A stretch of 64,000 nt of DNA from Mycolicibacterium wolinskyi. Lineage in GTDB: Bacteria > Actinomycetota > Actinomycetes > Mycobacteriales > Mycobacteriaceae. Of the stretch, positions 8,324 to 17,223 are shown in pieces (the first letter of the stretch is position 1; the number at the start of each line of letters is the position of its first letter). A model generated the notes under the pieces. It was given only the letters and a program-made list of their open reading frames with translations. It had not been told where the DNA came from and ran no database searches. Position numbers and translations under genes: made by a program. Location: assembly GCF_002101965.1 (NCBI RefSeq), contig NZ_LQQA01000012.1, positions 62,001 through 126,000 of the forward strand, given 5' to 3'.

Positions 8324-11300
8324 TTACGCTGCCTCCTGGCCTGGTGTGGTGTCGTAGGCGGCGTGGAGACGCGCGTCGGGCTCGTGAGCCACGACGATCG
8401 GTGCGGGCCGGCGGAATTCGTCGATGAAGAAGGCCTTGCCGATCCGTGTGCCCCGATTGGGTCGTTCGGTGACCTCGTCTTCGTCGTCGTCGAAGTCGGT
8501 CGGTTCACGCATGTCTTCGGGATCCGGATCGGCTAAGAAGTACTCTTCAAGGTCGTCGTAGTCGGCCGCTCGTAGTCCAGCTTTCCGCGCGACTTCTTTT
8601 GCCAGATCCTCGTTTTCGAACGGAACGATGAGTTGTTGGGTGATGAACCTGTCGCCCATCAGAGTGAGGTCGGCCACCGGATCCTGGGTGATGATCAACA
8701 ACCCGGTGTAGTGCTTGCGAGCGCGGCGGCTGATGAGATGCGCGTCGGCGGCGCCGGCGCGGGAGTTGAGCAGGCCGCCGGCTTCTTCGAGGATGATGAG
8801 CCCGAACCGGGACTTGTTGGCGAAGAACGTTGTTCGAGCGAGCCGCACGAGCATGCCGTAGATGGCGACGGAGGCCTTCTTCCGGTCGCTGAGGTCGTTG
8901 TACAGGTGCGGTGTGCTCATCTCCTCGGCGTCGGGCAGGTCGAGGCTCTCGGTGAGCCAGATCGTCAGATCGAGGTTGGCCAGGTCGGGGATGGGCAGGG
9001 TGTCATCGAAGATCGCGCGGGTGAAGTCGTAGGTCGACCACGACCGCAGGGCAACCAGGATGGGGAAGAGATCCTCAGCGAGCTTGACGACCTGTTCAGA
9101 GCGTGTGTCGGGTCGGTCGACCGGTGCTTGGATGCTGGCGATGTAGGCCATGAGCGCCGCGGTGCTGGGGATATTGAGCTGTCGGCGGGCGCGCGCGGTG
9201 AGGATGGTGCGCAGTCGTTGCACGGCGACGCTGCGTGAGTCCAAACCCATCATCGGGATCATGTAGTCGAGCCAGTAGCCGCCGGCCACGCGCTCGGGGA
9301 AGATGCGTAGCGGGTCACAGCCGAAGTTGTTGCCAGCCATATCGATCACGGCTTTGCGGTCGGTGGGGACATCGGCGAATGCCTTGGCCCATTCGATGCC
9401 GGGGTCGACGATGAACAATTGGGCGCCGCGCTGAAACTCGCCGCGGGCAATGCGTTTGGAGGCATAGGACTTGCCGTATCCGGGTGCGCCGCTGCAGACC
9501 AGGCAGGGATTGTGGTTGCGCCGCGCGGTGCCGGGAAGGTCGATCAGGACGGCGCTGTTGAGTGCGTTCGACGTGTTGAAACCCAAGAGAGTTCCGTTCG
9601 TGTTGCCGACCTGCGATGAGGTGATCGGAACGAACCGGGACCACTTTGTTGCCGTGGTTCGGTAGCTGAACTGGTCGACCGAGCTCTTGTGGGTGGGGAC
9701 TCCGGAGTTGAACGCGGCCCAGAGTTTGGCCTGGGCGCCGCGGTGGTGGCGTACCGAGACCTGCCCGGAGGCGGCGAGTTGTTCTTTCAGTCGCTTCACG
9801 CTGTAGTCGAGCGTGGCGGGATCTTTGGCGCCGACGGCGATGACGAAGGCAGTCTCCATCGGGCGTTCGTCACTGTTCGAGTGGAGTTGGCGGTTGTATT
9901 CGGCGAGCTGGAGGCCGGTGTCGCGCAGCTCGCGGTCACCATCGCGGGCATCGCGGCGCTGCTTGAATTGGTCGTCGAGGTTCTCCTTAGCGCGATCGTT
10001 GCGGACGAACTCCACTTCGCGGTGGTGACCGACAAGGCTGATAGCGAAATCGAACTCGGCGCCGGTGTTGAGATCGTCGAGAGCATCGAGAAACTCCGAC
10101 CCGGGAAACCTGATGCCAGCCTTGGGCATATCGGTGACCGGCAGGATCGCTTGATAGCTGTCGGGATAGAGGCCGTCGGGGCTGCTGACCCGCAGAACCT
10201 TCTTCGAGGACGGCACCCGCCGCACACCGGCACACCACAAGGCGACGAGGCCGGCGGCAGTGAGGCCGAACAGTATCGCGGGGGCGACGACGACAAACAC
10301 ACCGGTGAGTACCGTCAGGGCGGCCATCACGCCGGCGGCCGGCAGCATGGGCAGTTTGCGGCCGGAGTTGTGCAGCTGGTCGCCGTCGTCGAACTCGGCC
10401 CCGGGGAAGCTGCGCGGTGCTTGTCGGGCGGTCCCTTGGCGGCGTCGCGGCAGCGGGTTGGTGAAGGTGCCACGCCAGGCGGTGCGCCGCCAAAACCAGT
10501 CCACCATGTCTTCGGTGACCGGCACCGGTGAGAACTCCTCTGGCAGCGAGGTGACGATGTCGTGGGCGAGGCTTCGGTACGCGGCAAGGGACTCGTCGGA
10601 GTCCTTGTCGCGCCCGGCCAGCCAGTCCTTGAATTTGGTGGCCTGGCCCAACGGGGTGTGGCCCTCTCGGCCGGCATCGACGGGAAACCGCAGCCAGTAC
10701 ACGCGGGTTCGAGGTTTCTTCTGCGCGAGCTGGCCGGCCAGGCCCTGGCAGGTGGCGATCCACTCAGGCTTGTCGCGATGACCGTGCAGCATGGCCCGCA
10801 GCAGTTGGCGCTGGCTTTGCGGTACCGACATGCTGTAGATCCACGCACCGGCCGGAACTTCACGGGCCATGTTGCGGTGCCGTTCGGCGACACCGAGACG
10901 GTGTTTGGTCGGCCGCAGGTAGTAGCGCAGCCCGGACACGAGGTAGTTGGCGTACACGCCGTGTTTGGTGAATTCCAGGTGGCCGATGACGTCGTCGGGC
11001 GGGGCCAGAATCGTGCTGTCACGGCTGGATTCGTTCTTCGGCCGGACCGTCCGCCAGATGCTGCGAACACGGAATCCGAGGCTGGGTTTCCCGTACGGGA
11101 TCATCGCGCCGATGCCGGCGGAGATGAGAGTCAGAAACAGGGGAACGAAGAACAGGGTTTGTGCGTGTCCGGAATCGAGGAACAGCAACGGCAGTGCGAT
11201 GGTGGCGGTACCGCCGAGTGCGAGCGGTACCGCCACCCCGATGCGCAGTGACTTGTTGAACAGCAGATCGGTGTAGGTGGGGGTGTCGTGCACCCCTTTG

Positions 11301-11326
11301 AACACCTGTGCGGATTCGACGGCCAT
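8324..11326 (-). CDS. VirB4-like conjugation ATPase with N-terminal VirB3-like membrane part
   Basis: 1000 residues. Two membrane segments lie at ~28-50 and 58-76 (VirB3/PrgI-like), then the VirB4 N-domain, interrupted by a second membrane pair at ~327-368. The ATPase follows, with Walker A GAPGYGKS near residue 613 and Walker B FGLIILEEAGG in the 830s. It powers assembly or operation of the transfer channel at the inner face of the membrane. It sits between a small pilin-like membrane protein and the VirB6-like gene with 0-2 bp gaps, so translation is probably coupled. It is intact over its whole length. Confidence 0.85.
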   Translation of the reverse strand: MAVESAQVFKGVHDTPTYTDLLFNKSLRIGVAVPLALGGTATIALPLLFLDSGHAQTLFFVPLFLTLISAGIGAMIPYGKPSLGFRVRSIWRTVRPKNESSRDSTILAPPDDVIGHLEFTKHGVYANYLVSGLRYYLRPTKHRLGVAERHRNMAREVPAGAWIYSMSVPQSQRQLLRAMLHGHRDKPEWIATCQGLAGQLAQKKPRTRVYWLRFPVDAGREGHTPLGQATKFKDWLAGRDKDSDESLAAYRSLAHDIVTSLPEEFSPVPVTEDMVDWFWRRTAWRGTFTNPLPRRRQGTARQAPRSFPGAEFDDGDQLHNSGRKLPMLPAAGVMAALTVLTGVFVVVAPAILFGLTAAGLVALWCAGVRRVPSSKKVLRVSSPDGLYPDSYQAILPVTDMPKAGIRFPGSEFLDALDDLNTGAEFDFAISLVGHHREVEFVRNDRAKENLDDQFKQRRDARDGDRELRDTGLQLAEYNRQLHSNSDERPMETAFVIAVGAKDPATLDYSVKRLKEQLAASGQVSVRHHRGAQAKLWAAFNSGVPTHKSSVDQFSYRTTATKWSRFVPITSSQVGNTNGTLLGFNTSNALNSAVLIDLPGTARRNHNPCLVCSGAPGYGKSYASKRIARGEFQRGAQLFIVDPGIEWAKAFADVPTDRKAVIDMAGNNFGCDPLRIFPERVAGGYWLDYMIPMMGLDSRSVAVQRLRTILTARARRQLNIPSTAALMAYIASIQAPVDRPDTRSEQVVKLAEDLFPILVALRSWSTYDFTRAIFDDTLPIPDLANLDLTIWLTESLDLPDAEEMSTPHLYNDLSDRKKASVAIYGMLVRLARTTFFANKSRFGLIILEEAGGLLNSRAGAADAHLISRRARKHYTGLLIITQDPVADLTLMGDRFITQQLIVPFENEDLAKEVARKAGLRAADYDDLEEYFLADPDPEDMREPTDFDDDEDEVTERPNRGTRIGKAFFIDEFRRPAPIVVAHEPDARLHAAYDTTPGQEAA

Positions 11327-11656
11327 TTAGCCGAACTGCCCTGTGGTGATGCCGCTTTGGTCGACCGTCTTCTTCGTGGACACGTAGATCGCGTAGCCCG
11401 ATCCCACGATCACTGCGACGATGACCGACAGCAGTGCCCACAAGATGGTTTCGCCTTTGCGGCCACCGAAGAATGCCGCAGTGGCACGGGCGCCGCCGCC
11501 GATCAAAATGAGGACGACGAAGACTCCGATGAGGATGGTGTAGAGCGATCGGGATCCCGACGTCAGATCGGTCGCTGCGAGAATGGTTGTGGCGGTGCCC
11601 GGTTCAGAGAGTGCGTTTGCGGTGAGGGCCGTGAGGTGGCCGGTCATGGGGAGCAT
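11327..11656 (-). CDS. Small two-helix membrane protein, pilin-like
   Basis: 109 residues. After ~30 polar N-terminal residues come two hydrophobic helices (LYTILIGVFVVLILIGGG and ILWALLSVIVAVIVGSGYAI) joined by a short basic loop with GGRKG. Size, topology and position directly before VirB4 match VirB2/TrbC-type subunits, though actinobacterial versions need not form pili. RBS AGGAAA precedes the ATG, and the stop abuts the VirB4 start. Confidence 0.6.
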   Translation of the reverse strand: MLPMTGHLTALTANALSEPGTATTILAATDLTSGSRSLYTILIGVFVVLILIGGGARATAAFFGGRKGETILWALLSVIVAVIVGSGYAIYVSTKKTVDQSGITTGQFG

Positions 11657-11712
11657 TGGTTTTCCTTTCGAGGGTTAGTTGGTGCGGGTTGATCGTTCGG
11701 ATGCGCTGGGCA

Positions 11713-12663
11713 TCACGGCTTTCCAGTTGCCGGCGCGGGAACGACAGGTGTGAGTTCTGCGCCGGTGGCCAGTTGTGGGGCGTAGTCGATGCCAGCGACC
11801 ATCCAGCGGCCGCTGACGACAGTCAGGCTGAGGGCGTAGTCCTCGCGGCGCGGTGAGAACTGGCGGGTGACGGAGTCGACGGTGGCGAACACGTGGACGG
11901 TGGTGCCGTCGGCGGGCATGGCGTCGTCGGGAACAGCGCGGGTGGACTGAAGTTTCACGATCCGTGGTGCAGGCCCGCCGTCACGAGTGGAGCGATAGTC
12001 GGGAACCGCGACGAGCCCGGATTTCTCGGTGATGTAGCGGTCCAGGCCACCTGCATTGGTCAGGTAACTTTCGAAAAACCCTGTCAGGGTGTGGAATACC
12101 GGTGACCGGGGCGACAACGTGGTGGAGTAGCCCAGGGGCAGAGTGGCACCGGAACCGGCACAGTCAGCTTTGCCTGGCCGACTTGTGGCCTGCAGGCCGT
12201 AGCTGCTGTAGAGGACAGGGATGCGGTAGCACTTCTCGGCCGCCGGCGCGGCCACGTAGGGGCGCTCGGACACTGAGACGATGACGCTCCATTGCTGGGC
12301 GTAGCCGAGGTCGTCCTCGAGTGTCACTGCGGCGACACCGGGCGAGCTGATGACTGCGCCGGGGTTGGTCGGTAAGGGTTGCTGCTGGTCCTGGTTGGCC
12401 CAGCAGGACTGGAGGGATGCGCGCTGGGTGTCGGTGACGGTCAGCGCCTTTTCGACGCATTGGCGTGCGAAATTGCCGACCAGCTCGGTGCGGTTGACTT
12501 CCTTGCGGGCCGGGCCGTGCACGTCGATGGGTTTGTCGAAGATCCATCCCCAGATCGTGGAGATCGCGACGATGGAGCAGGACGCGACCGCGGCGAAGAA
12601 GAATGCGCGGCCGATCCAGCCGCCGGTGGTGTCGATGCGACGTTGCCAGGTCTTGGTGGGCAT
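11713..12663 (-). CDS. TcpC-like conjugal transfer protein
   Basis: 316 residues from ATG 12663, chosen because AGGAAGG lies 12 nt upstream; longer frames run back into the previous gene. One membrane segment at ~18-40 (GWIGRAFFFAAVASCSIVAI) anchors a large extracellular part. The C-terminal region (GTTVHVFATVDSVTRQF and a following WMVAGIDYAP) resembles the NTF2-like domains of TcpC/Orf13, the VirB8 counterpart of Gram-positive conjugation. It lies in the conjugation operon between a membrane-anchored acidic protein and the small membrane protein. Confidence 0.7.
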   Translation of the reverse strand: MPTKTWQRRIDTTGGWIGRAFFFAAVASCSIVAISTIWGWIFDKPIDVHGPARKEVNRTELVGNFARQCVEKALTVTDTQRASLQSCWANQDQQQPLPTNPGAVISSPGVAAVTLEDDLGYAQQWSVIVSVSERPYVAAPAAEKCYRIPVLYSSYGLQATSRPGKADCAGSGATLPLGYSTTLSPRSPVFHTLTGFFESYLTNAGGLDRYITEKSGLVAVPDYRSTRDGGPAPRIVKLQSTRAVPDDAMPADGTTVHVFATVDSVTRQFSPRREDYALSLTVVSGRWMVAGIDYAPQLATGAELTPVVPAPATGKP

Positions 12664-12685
12664 TGGTTGTGGCGCCTTCCTTTGG

Positions 12686-13852
12686 TCAGGAGGGGATGGG
12701 TTGGTGGCCTTCGACGGTGATCGAGGAGACAGCGAATGTGTTGTCGACTGGGTCGGTTTCGGCTTGGCCTCCCGGCGTTCCCGGGAAGCCAGGAAGTGGG
12801 GCGGTGGATGACTCCGGGGGTGTGCCCAGTGGAGCTCCAAGGACGTCGTCGAGCAGTCCGCCTGGGCCGGGTGCTGCGGGGCCCTGGTCGGCCGGTGGGG
12901 CGTCGGCGGGGGGACGTGAGGTCTCTTGGACGATCATGGTGATCGTGGAGGCCAGGACACCTTGCCCGGGCATCGGCTGGGGCGCTTCGCCGTGGACGTT
13001 TCCGGTGCGCTGAGGTACGACGGTCGGCTTGTTGCCGTGGTCGGTCAGGATCCATGACACGCGGGACACCACGCGGTGCTGGAGCCACTGGTCGGCTCCG
13101 GATGCGTCCGTACCCACCCAGCCCGGGGTGATGCGGATGGCGGTGACCACCATGGTCCGGCCGAGCTCGATGGTGAGAACCTGGCCGTCGACGCCGCCGC
13201 GCACGCACACCCAGGCCTGGGTGGGGTCGCCGCTGGCCACGGCTTGAGCGGCAGTGGAACCGGGCAGGCATCCCGGCGCGCTCGCGGTGAACGGGATGCC
13301 TGTGGGGCCTCCGCCGGCACCCGGCGGGGGAGGTGGGGGCTCTGCCGGTGCGGCGGTGATCTTCGTGACCGCCTCGGACTGCTCACTCTCAACTTCGGGG
13401 CCGTTCTTCATGCCGAGCAGAACGCTGGTCACCGCGATTGTCGTGACGGCTACGAACGCAACGAAGCCGATCGCCAGCGGTTTGTTGAATCGAGGCGCTG
13501 GGGCGTCTGCGGGTTTGGCAGAACCGGCCGCGTCCTGGCCGCTCCCCGTGTCGTAGATGTCGGCGTCGTCGGCGATCGGCACGACCTCGTCATCGCTGTC
13601 GCTCTGGGTGCCGGGCGACGGGGCGAGCTCATAGTTCTCGATGTCCTCGGGGTCAGGTGTCGGCGCGGAGCCGTCGCCGTCGTCGTCGGGATCGTCATAG
13701 TCCGGCTCGTCGCTGGGGTCGTAATCCTCTGGGGTGTAGTCTGATTCGTTGCCGTACCCGGTGTCATCGGGATCTCGGTCGAGATCGGCAAGCCATTCCT
13801 GGGTTGCCGACCATGCCGGTCCGTCGTGTGTGGCGTTGTCGGGGTGGGTCAT
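12686..13852 (-). CDS. Membrane-anchored acidic protein of the conjugation operon, discoidin-like extracellular part
   Basis: 388 residues. The N-terminal ~110 are strongly acidic and disordered (DYTPEDYDPSDEPDYDDPDD), followed by one membrane helix at ~127-147 and a Pro-rich linker. A beta-rich region then carries AWVCVRGGVDGQVLTIELG, which resembles discoidin/galactose-binding folds that bind wall polysaccharide. The start at 13852 overlaps the previous stop (ATGA). A role in attaching the transfer apparatus to the cell wall is inference. Confidence 0.55.
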   Translation of the reverse strand: MTHPDNATHDGPAWSATQEWLADLDRDPDDTGYGNESDYTPEDYDPSDEPDYDDPDDDGDGSAPTPDPEDIENYELAPSPGTQSDSDDEVVPIADDADIYDTGSGQDAAGSAKPADAPAPRFNKPLAIGFVAFVAVTTIAVTSVLLGMKNGPEVESEQSEAVTKITAAPAEPPPPPPGAGGGPTGIPFTASAPGCLPGSTAAQAVASGDPTQAWVCVRGGVDGQVLTIELGRTMVVTAIRITPGWVGTDASGADQWLQHRVVSRVSWILTDHGNKPTVVPQRTGNVHGEAPQPMPGQGVLASTITMIVQETSRPPADAPPADQGPAAPGPGGLLDDVLGAPLGTPPESSTAPLPGFPGTPGGQAETDPVDNTFAVSSITVEGHQPIPS

Positions 13853-14148
13853 CAGACGACCTTTCGCAGGTAGGCGGTTGGTGCGGAGTGGGCGCCGGCG
13901 AGGCGGCCGACCGTGACGGCGTCCTTCCGGGATCGGCGCGGTGCCGGTGACAATGCGTGCAGCGGCGGCCGTGCACCGCGGCGTCGGCGGCGGGGATCGA
14001 GCAGACGGCTAGCGAGGATCGCTACGATCACGAGCGCGGTTGCCACGCCGATAGCAAAGATGTGTTCGAGGATGTAGGCGACGGCGGTGGCGAGCATTGC
14101 CAACCAGAACGCGATGGTGCCGATCGCGACGCCGATAATCGTTCGCAT
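13852..14148 (-). CDS. Small membrane protein, first gene of the leftward conjugation operon
   Basis: 98 residues from ATG 14148, selected for its AGGAG ribosome site; a longer frame to 14229 would run into the operator. Two hydrophobic segments at ~1-22 and 26-48 are followed by a very basic tail (LLDPRRRRRGARPP). It overlaps the next gene by ATGA. No family recognised. Confidence 0.6.
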   Translation of the reverse strand: MRTIIGVAIGTIAFWLAMLATAVAYILEHIFAIGVATALVIVAILASRLLDPRRRRRGARPPLHALSPAPRRSRKDAVTVGRLAGAHSAPTAYLRKVV

Positions 14149-14195
14149 GGGTTCTCCTAGTGAGTTCACGCTGAGGCTAAGGGGTGGTAATACGG

Positions 14196-14217
14196 TTTTG
14201 CGATAGCTGTCGCTAAA
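14196..14217. promoter_or_regulatory. 22-bp palindromic operator between divergent conjugation genes
   Basis: TTTTGCGATAG-CTGTCGCTAAA matches its own reverse complement at 18 of 22 positions and is centred on AGCT. It lies between the leftward conjugation operon (first ATG 14148) and the rightward regulator (GTG 14247). A -10-like TACGTT at 14234-14239 ends 7 nt before that GTG, which suggests a leaderless transcript. The natural ligand is the HTH protein encoded next to it. Confidence 0.6.
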
Positions 14218-14246
14218 CGTGATGAGCAATTGCTACGTTCTGCGTT

Positions 14247-14681
14247 GTGAGACCAATACCGCAGGACGGACCGGCCCGGCTGATGTTTTTTGTCCAGCGC
14301 AGACTGGTGCAATTGGGCTGGTCTCGTGATGACCTCTTCGCCCACGGTGGCCCGTCACCGTCGACCCTGTACAAGGCGTACCGGCTCAACCGGGAAATGG
14401 ACGAACGCACCATGCACAAGCTGGAGCAGGCCGTGGGGTGGGAGGAGGAGTCCTGCAGGATCACCCTGGACGGGGGTGAGCCGACGATCCGCCTGTCAGA
14501 CCAGGTAGAGACGGTGAAAAGTCGTGTGGATGCCGCGGTGGCGGAGTCTGAGAGGGTTGCCGTCGGACGTACCGCAGCAGAGTTACGCGACTTTCTGATG
14601 GGTGTCGCTGAACAGCTGCGCGAGTTCTATCCTGATGATCAAGCACCCCACCAGGAGCCCGCTGATGCCAGCGCCCACTGA
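14247..14681 (+). CDS. HTH regulator of the conjugation genes (XRE-like)
   Basis: 144 residues. The N-terminal half reads as a helix-turn-helix of the XRE type (QLGWSRDDLFAHGGPSPSTL then YKAYRLNREMDERTMHKLEQ). The C-terminal half is acidic and probably coiled (RVDAAVAESERVAVGRTAAE). The GTG start fits a leaderless mRNA. It overlaps the next gene by 17 nt. It probably binds the palindrome at 14196-14217 and sets expression of both arms of the transfer region. Confidence 0.6.
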   Translation: MRPIPQDGPARLMFFVQRRLVQLGWSRDDLFAHGGPSPSTLYKAYRLNREMDERTMHKLEQAVGWEEESCRITLDGGEPTIRLSDQVETVKSRVDAAVAESERVAVGRTAAELRDFLMGVAEQLREFYPDDQAPHQEPADASAH

Positions 14682-15342
14682 TCGGTTCGACGAGGTCCGC
14701 CGAAAGTGGATCGCACGGCATCAACACACGTTCATATTTCAGAAAAGGCGAGCAGAAATTCTCGCTCGTCAAATTCGCGACCGCGCACAAGAAAATACCG
14801 GTGCGCGGGTTGACCCTGCCGACGACGACATCATTCACCCAATGTGGGCACGGTCCCCGGAAACCATTTATGCGGCGGTGGACTGGGTCATTGTTCTGAC
14901 CGCCGCGCTGTTCGCACCGATCGGCTGGACTGTCGGCCGCGGCATCTACGCCTTCACGATCCAGCTAATCCCCGACAACCTGAGGTCGTATCCCATCGCA
15001 GCGTTCATGTGGAGTGCGGTGGCTGTGGGCGTGCCACTGCCAGTCATCTACTGGCTGGTCTACTCCGGCAGCGGAACGTTCACCTCGACGGTCGTAGTGC
15101 CATGGATTGTCGCCCAAGTCCCGGCCGCACTGCTGGCCGCCGGGGCGTACGGAATCTTGGAGGGCTGGCTGGCTGTTGACGGTTCGCGCGACTGGTGGCC
15201 GATGCGGCCGCCCCAGGACCATGACGCGGTCGACTTCGGCTTCCACACGGAGATCGAGATGTTGCCGAGCGTGTTTCGCACCCGTTCGCGCCAACCGGTA
15301 GGGGAGCGCACTCCGATCAAGCGAGATCGCGATGGCCTATAA
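14665..15342 (+). CDS. Membrane protein preceding the coupling protein
   Basis: 225 residues from ATG 14665 with AGGAG upstream. Three or four hydrophobic segments lie at ~70-170 (AVDWVIVLTAALFAPIGWTV, AAFMWSAVAVGVPLPVIYWL, VPAALLAAGAYGILEGWL). It overlaps the VirD4-like gene by 11 nt. Since that coupling protein lacks its own membrane helices, this protein could supply its membrane anchor, as split coupling proteins do. That role is inferred from position only. Confidence 0.6.
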   Translation: MPAPTDRFDEVRRKWIARHQHTFIFQKRRAEILARQIRDRAQENTGARVDPADDDIIHPMWARSPETIYAAVDWVIVLTAALFAPIGWTVGRGIYAFTIQLIPDNLRSYPIAAFMWSAVAVGVPLPVIYWLVYSGSGTFTSTVVVPWIVAQVPAALLAAGAYGILEGWLAVDGSRDWWPMRPPQDHDAVDFGFHTEIEMLPSVFRTRSRQPVGERTPIKRDRDGL

Positions 15343-16762
15343 ACCGCCCCCGACGCCGTACTGCGGGTTCGTGCTCGACGAAGAAACCAACCGTCGCGCG
15401 GTCGCGGAATCCGCTGCCCACGTGCTGGTCTCAGCACCGACAGAGACCGGAAAGACGCGGCGGATCTTGGCTCCGGCCGCCGTGTTATGGACTGGGCCTG
15501 CGGTTGTAGTGAGTCCGAAAGACGACCTGATGCAGCTGGTGATGCAGCGGCGCTACGGTCCGAGCGCGTTGATCGACTTTCGTCCTGACTACGACGCCGA
15601 CTATCCGAACATCAACCTGCTGTCGTTCGATCCGACCAAGCTCATCAGCACACCTGATCAGGCCGTGACGATCGCGAACACGATGATGCAGATGTCAGCG
15701 GTGGGCATGGGTTCGGGCGCAGACCAGGTCAGCGACGCCGGGATCTGGGAGTCGAACACTGAGACTCCGCTGGCGGCGATGCTGTACGCAGCCTCCCCGC
15801 GTGGAAACAAGGCAGGGATCGGGTGGGTTCTGCTGGCTGTCAACAACACTCGCTTAACGAAGCCGGGCGAGCAGCAGTCGACCGACCCGAGCTGGGAACA
15901 CGCCGCTGACATCGTGGCCGACATTCCGCTGTTCAGAGATGCGCTGATGGCGTCGCTGGTGATGGATCCCAAGCAGCGCGACAGCATCGCGTTGACGATG
16001 CGAAAGTCGGTGACGCCGTGGATGCGTCTGCAACTGCGCGGGAATCTCCCACCGGCGTTTGATGAATCGATCCTGGAGGATCCGACGTCCACGCTCTATG
16101 TCCTCACGCCGGCTGAAGGCTCGATCGCCGGCGCCGCGGTGACACTGATTGACCACCTCGTGCGACTGTGTCGAGCTAAGACGGCGCGCAAGGAGATGCG
16201 GCACCGCCTGCTGATCGTGATCGACGAGGCCGCCAATACCGCTCCGATGCCAGCGCTTCGCCGCTACATCAGTGAGGGCCGAGGGCTCGGCGCGAATCTC
16301 GTGCTGGCTGTGCAGGCCAGCTCCCAGTTGGAAACCGTGTACGGCACTGCCTATATGAAGGAGCTGCGCGACACCTTCCCGTCGGCCTTGATCATGTTCG
16401 GCGCACCGGAGATGGAGATCTTGCAGCGCGCCGAGGAATGGGAAGGGCAGACCACCCGGCGCCAGGAGACATTCGATCAGGTCACCACTCACAAGACGCT
16501 GTCGTCGCACCTGGGCAGCACGCTGGAATACCGTCGGCTGCTCCCGCCGAATCGTGATCATGCTCGGCTGGTGCGCCTGGGGACTGCGGGCGTGCTGACG
16601 GAGATCCCGGATTGGTCGAAGTTTCTCGCGATCTATGACCGGGCGATCGAGAACGTTCTGAACGAGCCGTCGTCGCGGTCGCGTGACAGTTTCTGGACTC
16701 GACTGGCCGATCGTCATCAACGCGGACTGGCGGCGGCCGGGACCGGGACCGGGACACGATGA
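15332..16762 (+). CDS. VirD4/TraG-type coupling ATPase without membrane domain
   Basis: 476 residues. Walker A SAPTETGKT is at 34-42, Walker B RLLIVIDEAAN at 292-302, followed by the GRGLGANLVLAVQ sensor region typical of TraG/VirD4. It should bring the relaxase-DNA complex to the secretion channel. The protein starts only ~30 residues before Walker A, so the usual N-terminal membrane helices are missing; the gene just upstream encodes helices instead. It overlaps both neighbours (11 nt and 4 nt). Confidence 0.85.
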   Translation: MAYKPPPTPYCGFVLDEETNRRAVAESAAHVLVSAPTETGKTRRILAPAAVLWTGPAVVVSPKDDLMQLVMQRRYGPSALIDFRPDYDADYPNINLLSFDPTKLISTPDQAVTIANTMMQMSAVGMGSGADQVSDAGIWESNTETPLAAMLYAASPRGNKAGIGWVLLAVNNTRLTKPGEQQSTDPSWEHAADIVADIPLFRDALMASLVMDPKQRDSIALTMRKSVTPWMRLQLRGNLPPAFDESILEDPTSTLYVLTPAEGSIAGAAVTLIDHLVRLCRAKTARKEMRHRLLIVIDEAANTAPMPALRRYISEGRGLGANLVLAVQASSQLETVYGTAYMKELRDTFPSALIMFGAPEMEILQRAEEWEGQTTRRQETFDQVTTHKTLSSHLGSTLEYRRLLPPNRDHARLVRLGTAGVLTEIPDWSKFLAIYDRAIENVLNEPSSRSRDSFWTRLADRHQRGLAAAGTGTGTR

Positions 16763-17049
16763 GCGGCCAGGAAATCACGCTGAATGCGCGTCAGGCGGCG
16801 ATTCTCGACGTCCTGCGATCCACCAGAGGGTTTCTGAGCACAACCGAAATCCGCGAGCAGGTGAACTCGATGGCCGGCGTAGTCCTGGTGGCCGAGCAGG
16901 TCTACCGCGCACTGCTGACCCTGGAGCGGCGCGGCCTGGTCGAGCGGGTCCGGGTTGAGGGATCAGTCAAAGCGCATTGGGGGCGGGCCGGTCGGCACGC
17001 CGACCTCGGGCTCCGAGAATCCACCAGCAAGCCAAGGGAGACGGCATGA
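16759..17049 (+). CDS. Small winged-helix protein
   Basis: 96 residues. LNARQAAILDVLRSTRGFLS, then ETQ-like helices and LTLERRGLVERVRVEG, form a MarR/PadR-like winged helix covering nearly the whole protein. It starts 4 nt inside the coupling gene and ends with an ATGA overlap with the next gene. Possibly a regulator or an accessory DNA-binding protein of the relaxosome. Confidence 0.6.
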   Translation: MSGQEITLNARQAAILDVLRSTRGFLSTTEIREQVNSMAGVVLVAEQVYRALLTLERRGLVERVRVEGSVKAHWGRAGRHADLGLRESTSKPRETA

Positions 17050-17189
17050 TGGCGACAAAGAAGGCCCGAAAAGGGCCGTGGCTCAGTGGTTTATTGATTG
17101 CGCTGCTCGGCGCGGTGTGGATGATCGGTCAGGTCGCCGCCGGAATCGTCGGGCTGATTGCGAACCTCTTGTCGGCACCGGTCATCTGA
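17046..17189 (+). CDS. 47-residue single-helix membrane protein
   Basis: ATG 17046 overlaps the previous stop (ATGA). The sequence is a basic N-terminus (MATKKARKGPW) followed by one hydrophobic helix of about 30 residues (SGLLIALLGAVWMIGQVAAG onward). Tight coupling in the operon supports it as real. Function unknown. Confidence 0.55.
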   Translation: MMATKKARKGPWLSGLLIALLGAVWMIGQVAAGIVGLIANLLSAPVI

Positions 17190-17223
17190 CGACCTACTCT
17201 CAACGCGATTAGGAGCGCTGGCC

